From: Thelonectria olida
Lineage: Eukaryota; Ascomycota; Sordariomycetes; Hypocreales; Nectriaceae
Assembly (NCBI GenBank): GCA_020736575.1
Contig: JAGPYM010000006.1
Coordinates: forward strand, 310,001-374,000
DNA: 64,000 bases
Direction: 5' to 3'
Part shown: piece by piece, positions 41,921 to 53,032 of the stretch
Numbering within the stretch: the stretch's first letter is position 1
Layout: every line of letters begins with the position of its first letter
Notes under the pieces: model-generated
Databases searched by the model: none
What the model saw: the letters and a program-made list of their open reading frames with translations, nothing else
What the model was told of the DNA's origin: nothing
Position numbers and translations under genes: made by a program

Positions 41921-44802
41921 GTGCAATCTCTCAGGGCAACTCTCGCGCCTTCTGCCCGTCTTCAGAGCTTGAGCCACTTGCGATGCAGGGACCGGGCAGG
42001 CAAAGTTGCAATCCTTTAGCGTTCTCGAGACCGGACCGGGCTGAACTGCCCAGATCAGATTGAAATGCGCGTTGTCGTGAGAGTCTGGCTGTAAGCGCGG
42101 GTGGGTTATAGTGGATTTGAGGGCCACTTGGGTCTTTGGTTGTGGGGATGGTAGCCCGCTAGAAGGCTGCGAGACGCCCCCGTGAGGTTGCTGAGAGCCT
42201 GAGACTTGAAGGGACCCCTGATGAAGGAAGGGGGAGGAGCAAGAACGGGCCAGAGGAAGTTGAGAATTCGCGGTGGAGATGATAAGGACCCTGGTGGAAG
42301 ATGACGAAAGGCACCAACCGTGCGTGAAGAGGAGGATGAGTCTTTTGGCTTGTCTTGTCTTGAGGAAGAGGACGTCGGTCTGGATGATGCATCAGCACAT
42401 GGGAGTAAGTGAGCCGAGATGGTGCAAGAATGGAGGCGCTCCTCCTATGTATGTGATAACGCCGCATCAACTCAAGAAAAAAAGCCAACAAAAATAGCGA
42501 GATGACTCTCGCTCTACTCGGTATCTCGGGACCGCGTTTCCCTTTGGGTTGCTCTTAGGTCCCTTCACAGGCTGGGACTGCGGCGTTCCTCATTAACAAA
42601 GCATTTTGTCATCCATCAGAAGCGCAAGCACGTGTCAGAGGCCGGGGAACGGTGCCGCCTAACAGAGTCAAGACCAGAGCTGGTTAACAGGGTTCTTGCT
42701 GCTGATAGGCTCAGACCAGGGAGGGTGTATCAATGATGGATCGATTTGCGGTGCGTCATCACATGCAAAGGAAAAAATGAAGGACGACCTCAAACATGGC
42801 CCTGTTGTGTGCTTGGCCCATTCAGGTTGTGATAATCGCTTCTCGCTTGCTCCAAGGCTTTATCATTTGAATGACTGATTTCTTCATGTGTCGCTGGCAT
42901 CAACCTCACTTTCAACATCTCCCACCGCAATTAATTCCTCTCTACTCCGTTACTACTCAGCTAATATCCACCGAGGTGTTGCAAGCTGTGGGCCTCGAGT
43001 CATGTGCTCAGCTGAGCTTCTCTTCCCACGTTAGCAATCCCAAACCCATTGGATGCCAACAACAACACCAACACACATCATGCACAACGGCTCCTCGCTT
43101 ATTAACCTATTTACGGATATGGCCTGCTGATATCCCAAGAGAAGCCCGTGCGTTTCCCGGCAAGAATGGTCTGAATGCTGCGTGCGTTCCCCTCCAGGCA
43201 CAACCCGCTGAGGGCTGCTCTCCTGCAGCAACAGCTCACAGGCCGCCTCCCTCTTGTCGATGCTATTCCCATATTGTAGCCCCCATTGAAGTCCCGGTTG
43301 GCCGGAAACTTCCAATGCATTGCCTCAACTCTTGCAGATATGGGCTCGTCTTTGCGCCCTCTGAATTAGCCATCCAATCGAGTCCATGCTTGGATCCGTG
43401 AAAGTCGCCCAGCCGGCAGTCGGAAGCGCGTTGCAACGCCCACCGCCTCGCCCGGATACAGCGATGATGTCGCTCAGCATTTGATCAGCATGTACGAATT
43501 CAATTGCGCGTATTCAGACTGTGCATTGACATGTGCCCCGGATTCTGCCCTGCCATGCGGCATCTCGGGCAGATGTCAACCCCGAGAGAGCAGAATAAAG
43601 TTCTTGGCCACCCGTCATGCATTTTGTCTCCCACCATCTCAGAACCACAGAGCTTTTCGGGCGAAGCCATCGTGAGTTTCCAAAGAAGCTCTGCTGCCAT
43701 ACTAGGCCTAGCGGGAAATGCTGCTGCCGAGGAGAGCCCAGGGGGCAACATGAAGGCCGTTCTTGTTCGTGGGAGGGAGGTGACATCTGACCTGACGGGA
43801 GACAATAGCTTCTCACAAGCTTTTGGCAGTGGCGGTATTCTTTTTCCCAACAAATTACTGGCGTGAGGCACTTGACATCTATAACTTAGACATGTCTAAC
43901 GTCGAAGCCGAGACACGTCTATTATACAGCCGAGGAAGCTTTGTTGGGAACAAGACAGCCGTCCCCCACCGCCAGAACCATCACGTTGCCACCATCTGAG
44001 GCGGAGAAACGGCGTTGCAAGGGCTTCACATGAAAATCGCGGACATGGCCCCTCCGTCAATCGTCTTATCACCTGTCAGGCCCATCAAGTCATTAGAGTA
44101 TGACAAGGACCCTGGACAGCACCTCGCCCATTCGTACATATGTATGATAAAGACCTTCCATGTATTGTGCAGGACACTCGAGGCGGTGATCATGGATAAC
44201 GGACGACGCTCGAAAACCTTTGATTCGGCAGTTGCATCGTGGACGAGTGTGAATCTTGCCGTCGCGCCGAGGCCGGCATTGGAACGTGAGTACACAGGAC
44301 ATGGCATCACATGACGGCAACATCTTCAAGTTAAAACCTTGAGATCGAGCCCAAGCATGGATCCAAGACATGGTGACATGCTTCGGGGCTTGTGACACCA
44401 TCGTGGCTCAGAAACGGTGTTGTTCGACCCGTCGCCGGACCAAGACAAACCGTTTCCTGCTTCGTTGCCCGTGATGTAGCGACAAGCGTCCTCAACAGAG
44501 ACATGGCATCATGAATAATCGTTTGAGTCAATCGAAATGTGTGGTTCCTCTGACACCGTTCCAAGTACCGGGTTGCGCTTGGGCAGTTCTTATGAAACCA
44601 TTGAACAAAGAATTCCTTCTCTCCGCACCACGAAATCGCAGGCTCAACAACGGCTCCACAGCTGGCATGGCAGAATGCCACCCGGTCGTGGGCTGGATGA
44701 TGGACTGCACTGTCTAGAGGGTGCGTTGAAGAGAGAAGGGAAAGCAAACGGAAGGGGAGAAAAAATGGGCAGAAGTTTTGATACAATTTTTTTTTGGGCA
44801 GC

Positions 44803-44812
44803 ATCACGTGAT
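44803..44812. promoter_or_regulatory. ATCACGTGAT palindrome (E-box)
   Basis: Perfect ten-base palindrome with a CACGTG core, about 470 bases upstream of apm1. CACGTG is bound by bHLH factors (Cbf1, Pho4 or SREBP types). The ATCACGTGAT form also resembles the Cbf1 RTCACRTG site. Function inferred. Confidence 0.35.
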
Positions 44813-45280
44813 CCAGCTCTGTTGCTTGCAGGAACCGACTGCACAGCTCTTTCCACTTGCAGCCCGCCTCAGAATCAACCCCACCAATTCCGGCCTTTTT
44901 CCGTCGAGGCGTCGACACCGTGGCGCTTGCTGAGGTGGTAATTACCACTTGCTGAATGAACGAAGGTACCAGATCTACGAAAGGGCCAGGCTTCCAAATA
45001 GATGTCAACTCTCCGCCTCTCATCCTTCTCGCCTGCTCCCTCGAATTAATAATGTCTGCCTGCGCTCTGCTGTGACGCTGTTTTCTTTTCTTTGCCGATC
45101 TTCTTGCGCAGGAGCTGTACATCTTTGCGCCTCCTGTCCCTGTGGCCGCGCCAATTGAACCTCGACGACGATATCATCCACCTCCTTTCTGCCCCTCGCT
45201 CGCGCCGAAAGAGCTCCAGCTTACTCGACTTTCTCCTCCTTTCCAACCCTCCCTCCTCACACACTCGTACATAGCTAGCC

Positions 45281-46841
45281 ATGGCGTCAGCACTGTTTTT
45301 TCTGGACCTGAAGGGCAAGGTGCGTTTCTCCTCGTCACCGCCAACCCTGCGATACACCTCCGCTGGGCGTCGAACCTCGCCATGAACTTTGTTAAGCTGA
45401 TCTCGAATTCCCTGCGCAGACCCTTCTCGCCCGTAACTACCGAGGTGACATTCCCATGTCCGCCGTCGAAAAGTTCCCCATCCTCCTCTCCGAAGCCGAA
45501 GAAGACTCTTCTGCTGTACCGCCGTGCTTCTCCCACGAGGGTATCAACGTACGTGACGACTTCCTCGTCTATGCTCAAATTCCCATCTGACACAACAATT
45601 ATCTAGTATCTCTACATCCGTCACAACAACCTCTACCTCCTCGCCCTCACAAAACGCAACACAAATGCCGCCGAGATCCTCCTCTTCCTTCACAAGATCG
45701 TCGAGGTCTTCACCGAGTACTTCAAAGCCCTCGAAGAAGAATCCATTCGCGACAACTTTGTCGTCATCTACGAACTTCTCGACGAGATGATGGACTTTGG
45801 CTATCCTCAGACCACAGAGACCAAGATCCTTCAGGAGTACATCACCCAGGAGTCCCATAAGCTCGAGATCCAGGCCCGTCCCCCCATCGCCGTCACAAAC
45901 GCCGTCTCCTGGCGATCCGAGGGTATTCGTTACCGCAAGAACGAGGTGTTCCTCGACGTCGTGGAGAGTCTCAACCTTCTCGTCTCCGCAAACGGAAACG
46001 TCCTGCGCTCCGAAATTCTTGGCGCCATCAAGATGAAGTGCTACCTAAGCGGCATGCCCGAGCTCCGTCTCGGCCTCAACGACAAGGTCATGTTCGAAAC
46101 AACAGGTCGCTCCACCCGTGGCAAGGCTATCGAGATGGAAGATGTAAAATTCCACCAGTGTGTCCGTCTCTCGCGCTTCGAAAACGACCGCACCATCTCC
46201 TTCATCCCCCCCGACGGCGAGTTCGAGCTCATGTCCTACCGCCTCAACACCCAGGTCAAGCCGCTCATTTGGGTCGAGTCAGTCGTCGAGTCACACTCGG
46301 GCTCCCGCATCGAGTACATGCTCAAGGCACGCGCCCAGTTCAAGCGCCGTAGCACCGCCAACAATGTCGAGATCATCGTCCCCGTCCCCGACGACGCCGA
46401 CAGCCCCCGCTTCCGTACCAACATCGGTTCCGTCCACTACGCCCCCGAGCAGAGCGCCATTGTCTGGAAGATTAAGCAGTTTGGTGGCGGCAAGGAGTTC
46501 CTCATGCGCGCCGAGCTGGGCTTGCCGAGTGTGAGGGGAGACGACGAGCACGGCGGTGGCATGACGGGTGGTTTTGGTGGTAGCATGGGAGGTGTTGGCG
46601 GCCCTGGCAAGGGTGCCAAGCGGCCTATCCAAGTCAAGTTTGAGATTCCCTACTTTACCACCAGTGGTATTCAGGTGCGGTATCTAAAGATTACTGAGCC
46701 CAAGGTAAGTAACCGGCTTATATTTCCGCCCTCCAGTACCCACTAACTTTCTCCTTCTAGCTGCAATACCCTTCCCTACCCTGGGTCCGGTACATCACTC
46801 AATCTGGCGATATTGCTGTCCGTCTCCCTGACGCCGTCTGA
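45281..46841 (+). CDS. apm1: AP-1 clathrin adaptor complex, mu subunit
   Basis: Medium chain of AP-1, which sorts cargo with YxxPhi signals between trans-Golgi and endosomes. Exons 45281-45319, 45420-45548, 45607-46704 and 46761-46841 give 448 residues. The longin-like N-domain begins MASALFFLDLKGK, then TLLARNYRGDIPMSAVEKFP and YLYIRHNNLYLLALTKRN. The mu-homology domain starts near WRSEGIRYRKNEVFLDVVE and ends YLKITEPKLQYPSLPWVRYITQSG. Its cargo-binding strands (ESVVESHSGSRIEYML) are intact. A glycine-rich insertion (GGGMTGGFGGSMGGVGGPG, about 372-390) lies in a loop of the mu-homology domain. The very short first exon (13 codons) is typical of mu subunits. Confidence 0.96.
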
Positions 46842-47623
46842 GCTATTCCCTCTACCTGAGAGACTTTATCACAACTCAATACCTCCCTTCTTTTACGATT
46901 ACGAAGACAGGCTCGTTTCCTCGCACGGGCAACCTCTAGCACGTGTTGTCCAGAGAGACCAACGACCTAGGGTCAGAGTTCTAGCTCTGGCAGAGTTGAA
47001 GCGTTGGCGCGAGAAGGCAAGGAGACAGTTCATTGGCTAGCACTAACGGAAAACTACGCCGGGTCGTACGAGAAGGGCCTTTTTTTTTTTTTTAAACCAC
47101 GGCGATAGCGAGCAGGGAGAGAGGCATGTTACACAAGGAGGTGGGATCCTTAGATATAGGGGGCTGGCATGATTGGCAAGCATAGTAGGAACGGAAGGAA
47201 AATATTTACCGCCTAAGATGAATGAATAATAGAAACTCTTTGCAAAAAAACCAGAAAAAAACAAGAAAAAAAACACATAATTCCGTCAATTGCTTCATAA
47301 ATCATACTGTTGTAGATTTCGTTAGCAATTTAGAAAGGCTGTCGTCCGTGTCCAAACTCTTTGTCAGTTATTTCCGTGATCTGTTGCTATCCACTCAGCT
47401 CAAGCAATAGATTTATGTCTGCAACTTCTCAGTGGGAAACGAAAGAAAAACACAAAGAAAGGCCCCAGGCAAGAGACGACAATATTGATAATGCTCACCG
47501 TCTCCTAAATGCATGCCCTAACGTCTAAATCCGATCCGGCCCTCCAAAAAGGGAGTTCTCAACCTTGAACCACCCTAATGGTAGGCCGTCGAGTTCTCAA
47601 ATTGTCACGAGTCGAACCGTGCT
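46842..47623. other. Convergent 3' intergenic region (apm1/unknown gene)
   Basis: 782 bases between facing stop codons, with a T(13)-type run (about 47080-47093) and A-rich tracts (47240-47280). The frame following the apm1 stop stays open to about 47040, but begins without a plausible start and reads as 3' UTR. No RNA gene recognised. Confidence 0.45.
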
Positions 47624-49295
47624 CTATTCGATCACGATGGCCTGGCTCCATTCAAACCAATCCAACCAGTCCTGTGTAGAACCATGCGGGTTGGCTGGGT
47701 CGAAGAAGACAGTGACAAGGAAGCCCCTAGGAGCGTATTCACTACTCGCTGGGTCTATAAAGGAGAATGAGGTAAGCTTAGTGTACGATCCCGGGCCAGT
47801 GCCCACGTCAGGTAGACTCACGTCCTCTGGGCTTGCTACCAGACGTCCACTGTCGCTGCCTCCATTTTGGTGGGTGGTTATCGTAGCCTAGAAAGACAGT
47901 GTGGGTGTTGTTCCCGCCATTGGGATCAGGTTCCACCGTGAGAGCCATGAGTCCTAAGACAATGGCCAGCTCACCCCCAAGGCCTTGCGAGGGTGCAAGG
48001 TTTTCCAACGGTGGCGACTGATACGAAGCAGGAATAAGGGACGGCATCCAACTCGGCCGAGTGCCGGCCACATGCCGCTTGAGACCCGGGCCGTCAAGCA
48101 TATTACTGTCCTCATGGGCGACCTGGGAAACGCCTGGAAGTTGTCGAGGGTGGAAAATCTGCAAAAGCTGCCACCTCGAACGCGTATCGTCAGAATAAGG
48201 GTCATCAGGGCAGACCATAATAGGGAGGAGAGGGTTGCAAGCAAACACAGCACAGGCGCTGTACTTTACTGCATGCGCCCATTGACCTCTCTGGTTTTGA
48301 TACATCAGACTTCCTTCTGATCGAGTTCCATGCTCAGAGATGTTCCGAACCCATTGATACCCTTGCAGTGGGCGAATTTGCCCATCATAGTAACGCATAG
48401 CCATGCTCGGTATCTCATATGTGTAGTGCGAAGGTCGTGTGGGGGGAATCCAGTGATGGTATTCATCTCGGCTGTTGACGTTGATGTCGATGCGCAGCTC
48501 ATTGACGGTGAACATGAAGCTCAGAGCTGGCGTAACTGGTTTCGGTCTCGCTTCTTCGTGCCGACCTGAAGAAGTTGAGCCCTTGCTGCGGCTACTCGAG
48601 CCATACACGCTCGATCTCCTTGGCTGTTTGCTCTAAGACGTGTCAGCAGGGCATATGTCCACACAACATCCTACATCAAGCATACGGAGTAGTCCATGGT
48701 TTCCAGAGTCTCTAAGTATCGGGACAAGCTATGGCGATCAAGGAGGGGCGTAAGAGTGGTTGACAACCCTTCTGGCTCAGTTCCCTGCCATCCGGCACAA
48801 AAGCCGCGTCCTCTTATGCCCTCAACTAACACCCCCTCCTTTACGCCAGCTAGCAGAGCCGCAATATGTATAGCTGCCCAAGAAGCCGTATCCATCGAGG
48901 CCGGGTCAACTTGGGCTGTCATGCCATCCATCAGCATTCCCGGAAAGAAGACTGAGGGCCTCAGTTTCGGGCCAGCGGTGCCTAGTCGCCGTGCCGCCTG
49001 TGGATGCGTCTCGACCAAACCTCCGCTTTGGAACAAACAAAACCACGACGTCTCACACATCACTATGACGCCAGCCCACGTCTGTAATCGGCTTGGGTTT
49101 CCAGCTTTCATGCCGGCAGACGCTGCTCGCATCGATGGCGCCCAAGTCAAACAGTCCTCCATCGTCGGTCGCCCCGTTGGTTCACTCACAGCCTAATCCA
49201 GACGCTCCTCGTGCCGTCCCGAGGGTTGACACCACAAGCCCAACCGATACGGCGTCTCCGGCCTGGATGCAGTGCCCTGCATCTGAATGAGGCAT
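47624..49295 (-). CDS. Four-exon gene of unknown family (495 residues)
   Basis: I do not recognise this protein. Exons deduced from splice signals and phase: 49295-49190, 49125-48686, 48632-47822 and 47754-47624. The last two introns are well formed (GTATGC ... GCTGACACGTCTTAG; GTGAGT ... TTTATAG). The first (GTGAGT ... TGCGAG) is plausible but weaker, so the start is uncertain. The N-terminus is mildly hydrophobic (DAVSVGLVVSTLG, then WAGVIVMCETSWFCLF). A second hydrophobic helix, SWAAIHIAALLAGV, and a Gly/Trp loop (GRGFCAGWQG) follow. A Ser/Arg-rich linker (SSKQPRRSSVYGSSSRSKGS) separates this from a C-terminal half with many Trp/Tyr (DEYHHWIPP, YQWVRNISEHG, CNPLLPIMVCPDDPYSDD). It ends in an acidic/aromatic tail DWLDWFEWSQAIVIE. 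It could be membrane-associated. No enzyme motif is seen. Open phases through four exons argue that it is real. Confidence 0.6.
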
Positions 49296-51058
49296 GTCAG
49301 GACCACCGGTCCAAGAATCACCCTGGCTCCCCCCACACCATCACCACCACCACCTTCTCCTTAGTCCTGCTTTGGGCTCCGGACGAGCAGCGTTCCCGAC
49401 AATCACGCGCTGGCGGACGGCTAACGGGTTTAAACATTGGTGTAGTTTAAGGTATCTCTGCAGAATGGAACCCAACTTTGGCATGGGGTCGAAACCAAGA
49501 CAAAGAGACCGGTCGGCGTGGTGGAGATGTGGACAGGGCTTCTTGGGCCAATGGAGCAGATATGAAGTTTTGGTGCGTCGATCTGATGTTGGCGCTAGCA
49601 TGGGCGCCATTTCGATATGGCGCTCCGAGGTGTACGGATGTAGGGAATCTCGGGCCGTTTAACAAGGCTCAGGCTCGCTCTGGAAGCCCGGAAGCCCAGC
49701 CTGGTTGCTGCCAGAGACCTTCTGTCGAGTTGGAGCGCCCCCGCCACTTGGATAGGCTATTCACTTCGGCTCCCTTGCCTGCGAGGTTCTGAATATTGTC
49801 AAGAGCCACAAGAGAGTACTGATGTAGAAACCCGGCGAGATTAACTCGTGAGGGATATTCGAGTCATCCTGGATCCCTGCTCAAAGACACTTGGGGCCTC
49901 AATCTCATGCCCTCCATCGACGTCTTTCGACGCTCGGGAGATGGGGGTCAATCGGTGCAGCGACATTCCAGGAATAGAGCCGTACTTCTCCGATTTCAAG
50001 CGGTAGATCAACCCCCAAAACGCGGCATCCCGCATGCAGCCTCTCGGGTTAGAGGGTTACACGGGGGACTCCCCTTAGGAGCTATGACAACATCCTTTTT
50101 GATAAGTTTGGCGTTCGAGCAATTATTGATAAGAAAACCATATAGGCCACTAAGCCATCTTGTTGATCGAAGCCTGAACGAGGTGGACCATTGATGTTAG
50201 AGGCGTCAGCTGGTCAGCACTTCTAACCAGTGATCTCGAGACAGCATTACACTCGCATGAAGTCGGTCGGGGGCCTATGACAGCAACATCGGCGGGATGC
50301 TGAGGCCTGGCAGCCATTAGAGATTGGTTTGTAATCATTGCCGCCCGTGGCGATGCAAGGAGTCATGGCCTTCTCCCTTGCTTGCATGGCGTCCACTACT
50401 GTAGACATCCGCACCGTTTTATGTCACGTCTCCACCCGCGTGTTGGTCGATATGTTGCTGCCATTATCAGCTGAGCAGCATGATACCTCGGCGCTCATTG
50501 TATTGACAAGCCTCGGCGTTTGTTCCGTAGTTGAATGACGCCAACGGAAGCATTCGGCAACTTGGACACTATCTTCGGTAGAGCTTCCTGGCGTGGGATT
50601 GGGCATCGCAATCCACATGTGGCTGAACCGAGGAGGGGAACTCGAGCGCCAATGGCAAGGGTCGATACCACCACTATCGCTAGTTGGCGTAGACGTGAAC
50701 GAAGACGATGCTTGGGAATCATGGGGATGTAATTGTTGGACAGGTTTTTTTGTTTGGGGGATAGCAGATATATAACAGATTTAAATGCGCGTCCTGTCGT
50801 TGAGCGTCATTAGCGTGTTTGTTGCCTTTTGTTTGCCTCTCAAATTGGTTCGCAAGTTCGTTCGCCTGCATACTCCAGATGCTCAGTTGATAGGCAGCGC
50901 AGGTGATCACAGAGATATCATTTCTCAGATCGTGCACAGTGCAACATTTCCACTTCGGTGGCCTGTCCCACATTCTAACTGTCGCCGTCTTAATTCGGTA
51001 CACCGCATAGACGTGTCCCCTGGCTCGACTATTGACGACTGCAGACGTAGATCAGGCA
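49296..51058. other. Intergenic: no gene recognised
   Basis: 1.76 kb between two minus-strand genes, containing only short overlapping open frames on both strands. It should include the promoter of the unknown gene and the 3' UTR of the rkm4-like gene. Additional 5' exons of the unknown gene could lie in the first few hundred bases. Confidence 0.4.
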
Positions 51059-52638
51059 TCAACGTCTTGCACGTTTTGAAGGCCCGGCGTCGGTGTCAAG
51101 CGTCATTTCTATGTCGCCATCTGACGAGATTGCCTGGATTGCCTCCCGGAGGAGTTTCTTTTCGCCCAATCGAACCTCAATGGCCATCCGAGTGCGGCGG
51201 GGCAAATCATTGTTCTTCAGGAGGGTCTCATCCTCGGGAATGGTTGTCGAGTACCGCGAGGCCATGGTCTCGAGCGTCTTCGCCAGCACAGCTTGCTGTA
51301 TCTCATCCCTCTTCCGCTTATCCGGGATTGCATCAGGCTGCGCTTTTTTCACGCCCTTGAGGAATGTCTTGAGTTGCCCCTGTAGGTCCTCGGGTAGGCT
51401 GTCAAACCGTGCTGGGCCCGAAAAGGTACCATCCGAGTTGACCTCTCCGGTCTCGCGCTCCAGTACGAACGTGTCCTCGAATTCCTCCTCTTCGTCAAGT
51501 CGGTTGCGCTGCACCGAGTTAGGCTATAATTACAGCGGGATATAGAGGACAAGGACTCACCAACTTCTCCAGTGCATTACGAGTGATCCCGGTTTGTGAG
51601 ATGATTGCCAGCTCTACAACATCCCACGGAATTTCGACCACATCATATCGCGAGTGTTTCTTGGTGGTGTAGCCGTATCGTCTCAGAAGCTCCGAGTTTG
51701 GGTGAGGACCGTAGTAGTTAAGGATTTCCTCGCCCGTCTTGATTGGTCGGAGACTAGTAACCGTGAGGCTTTCGTCCTCGTGGTTGACATGGGCCTATTG
51801 AATGTTAGCCAAACTCCGCAACAGCTAGAGGTAGAGCGCACATTGAACTCGGCGTCGGCGTTTAGAATGTCGGCCATTGGGACCATTCCCATCAGAGATT
51901 TGCCGTCTCGATCCTCAACCCAGCCATCCTCCTCTTCTTCCGCTTCCTCATCCTTTTCAAGGTCGAAGGCATATGCCATAATTGTGCTCCCCATCTTGTG
52001 CGCTATGTCGATGAGATCTTGGTCACTTTTGAAGGCGCTGGACGGAAAAGTATCGGGGTTCTGCCGAATGATGGGAAGAAGTCTGCCACGGAACATTTCC
52101 TCGGCATCAGCCTTGCCAATCTTGGCCCCCATGTGGCTCGACTGGAGTTGCTTCAACTCACTCTCTGACCAAAACATAGGCGTTTCGAACGAGGTGGGAA
52201 GAACGTCAAAGTATGGCTTCCAGTGGGACTTGTCTCCCTGAAGATATTCGTAAATCATGACAAGGATGAGCGAGCTCCATGAGTCCATTGGCGGAGCAGC
52301 ATTCTCATCTTCTTCCTCGTCTGGAACCCTATCGAGGTCAAAGACATCGGGGAGTATCTTGGAGAGGTTCGAGGTTTCAATATTGATGATACTCTTCCTG
52401 GGGATAGTGAACAGAGTCGTCTCAGGCTCAATGTCCTGGAGTGCAACTGCAATCCTATTAGCGATGGACAATCTTGACAGAGAAATGTCACCGTATTCGT
52501 ACTTATCCCACGACCAGCGTTTCTATCGCGAAGGTCGACGATCTTGATTGCAGGTAAAAAGGTGGCTCCGGGAAGGGATTTGAACCATTGGAGAAAATTC
52601 TCACTGGCCGTGTTGAAGCTTCCAGATGCAGAAGTCAT
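51059..52638 (-). CDS. rkm4: SET-domain protein-lysine methyltransferase, Rkm4/SETD6 type
   Basis: S-adenosylmethionine-dependent lysine methyltransferase. Yeast Rkm4 methylates ribosomal protein L42 and human SETD6 methylates RelA and others. Exons 52638-52503, 52446-51842, 51794-51561 and 51508-51059 give 474 residues. The split SET domain begins at DLRDRNAGRG-IIALQDIEPETTLFTIPR, is interrupted by the long iSET insertion (WSSLILVMIYEYLQGDKSHWKPYF...), and closes with MVPMADILNADAEFN-AHVNHEDES and GEEILNYYGPHPNSELLRRYGY, where the AdoMet-binding Asn and catalytic Tyr are expected. The Rubisco-LSMT substrate-binding domain fills the C-terminus. The first intron ends at ATTGCAG just after a GCTAATAGG branch region. 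A nearer TAG acceptor would break the frame. Confidence 0.9.
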
Positions 52639-53032
52639 CGTGCAGGCTGAAAATCTCGAATGAAATGACGAATAGTGTAAAAGGCCTCGCAGCTGGGTTT
52701 AATGAATCTTGCCTCTTTGCTATGAATGTTGAGACCAAAAATTCGACCGTGGAAACTTTTGTCGAGGTGAAGTTGAGATGGAAAGAGGTCGATTTGCCGT
52801 GGTGAGGAGCACAGTGCTGATACAATTGGTATACGTGGAGGACAGTCTACTTTACACTGTATCAGGATATAGGGTAGTCAAAAGGCAAGCTCGAGGTAGA
52901 ATCATGGATACATCATCCAAAGTTGAAAGCTTGGTTGTTAGCATTTTGTCTCATCTTGGTCATTCCTTATTTTAGTCCTTAGTAAATATGTATGTACCCG
53001 ACAGTCTTGTCGTATCCAGTCATCAGCATTAT
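52639..53032. other. Intergenic: rkm4 promoter / uve1 3' flank
   Basis: 394 bases between two minus-strand genes. It contains short ORFs only. Confidence 0.45.

Larger units (their letters stand above)
41372..45280. other. 3.9-kb divergent intergenic region between opi1 and apm1
   Basis: The longest gene-free stretch in the window after manual search. It holds the opi1 promoter/leader (41372 upward, purine-rich on the plus strand), an ACAGAC microsatellite (41900-41920), the apm1 promoter with an ATCACGTGAT palindrome (44803-44812), and a CT-rich apm1 leader (45040-45270). Open frames around 43500-43870 exist on both strands but match nothing I know. No tRNA or transposon is recognised. Long promoters are typical of regulatory genes, so distal opi1 elements are a reasonable guess. 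Confidence 0.45.

Noticed and set aside
43500..43871. Overlapping open frames of about 120 codons on both strands
   Set aside because: Neither has a supported start or known family. Long antisense frames occur by chance in GC-balanced DNA. Kept only as part of the intergenic note.
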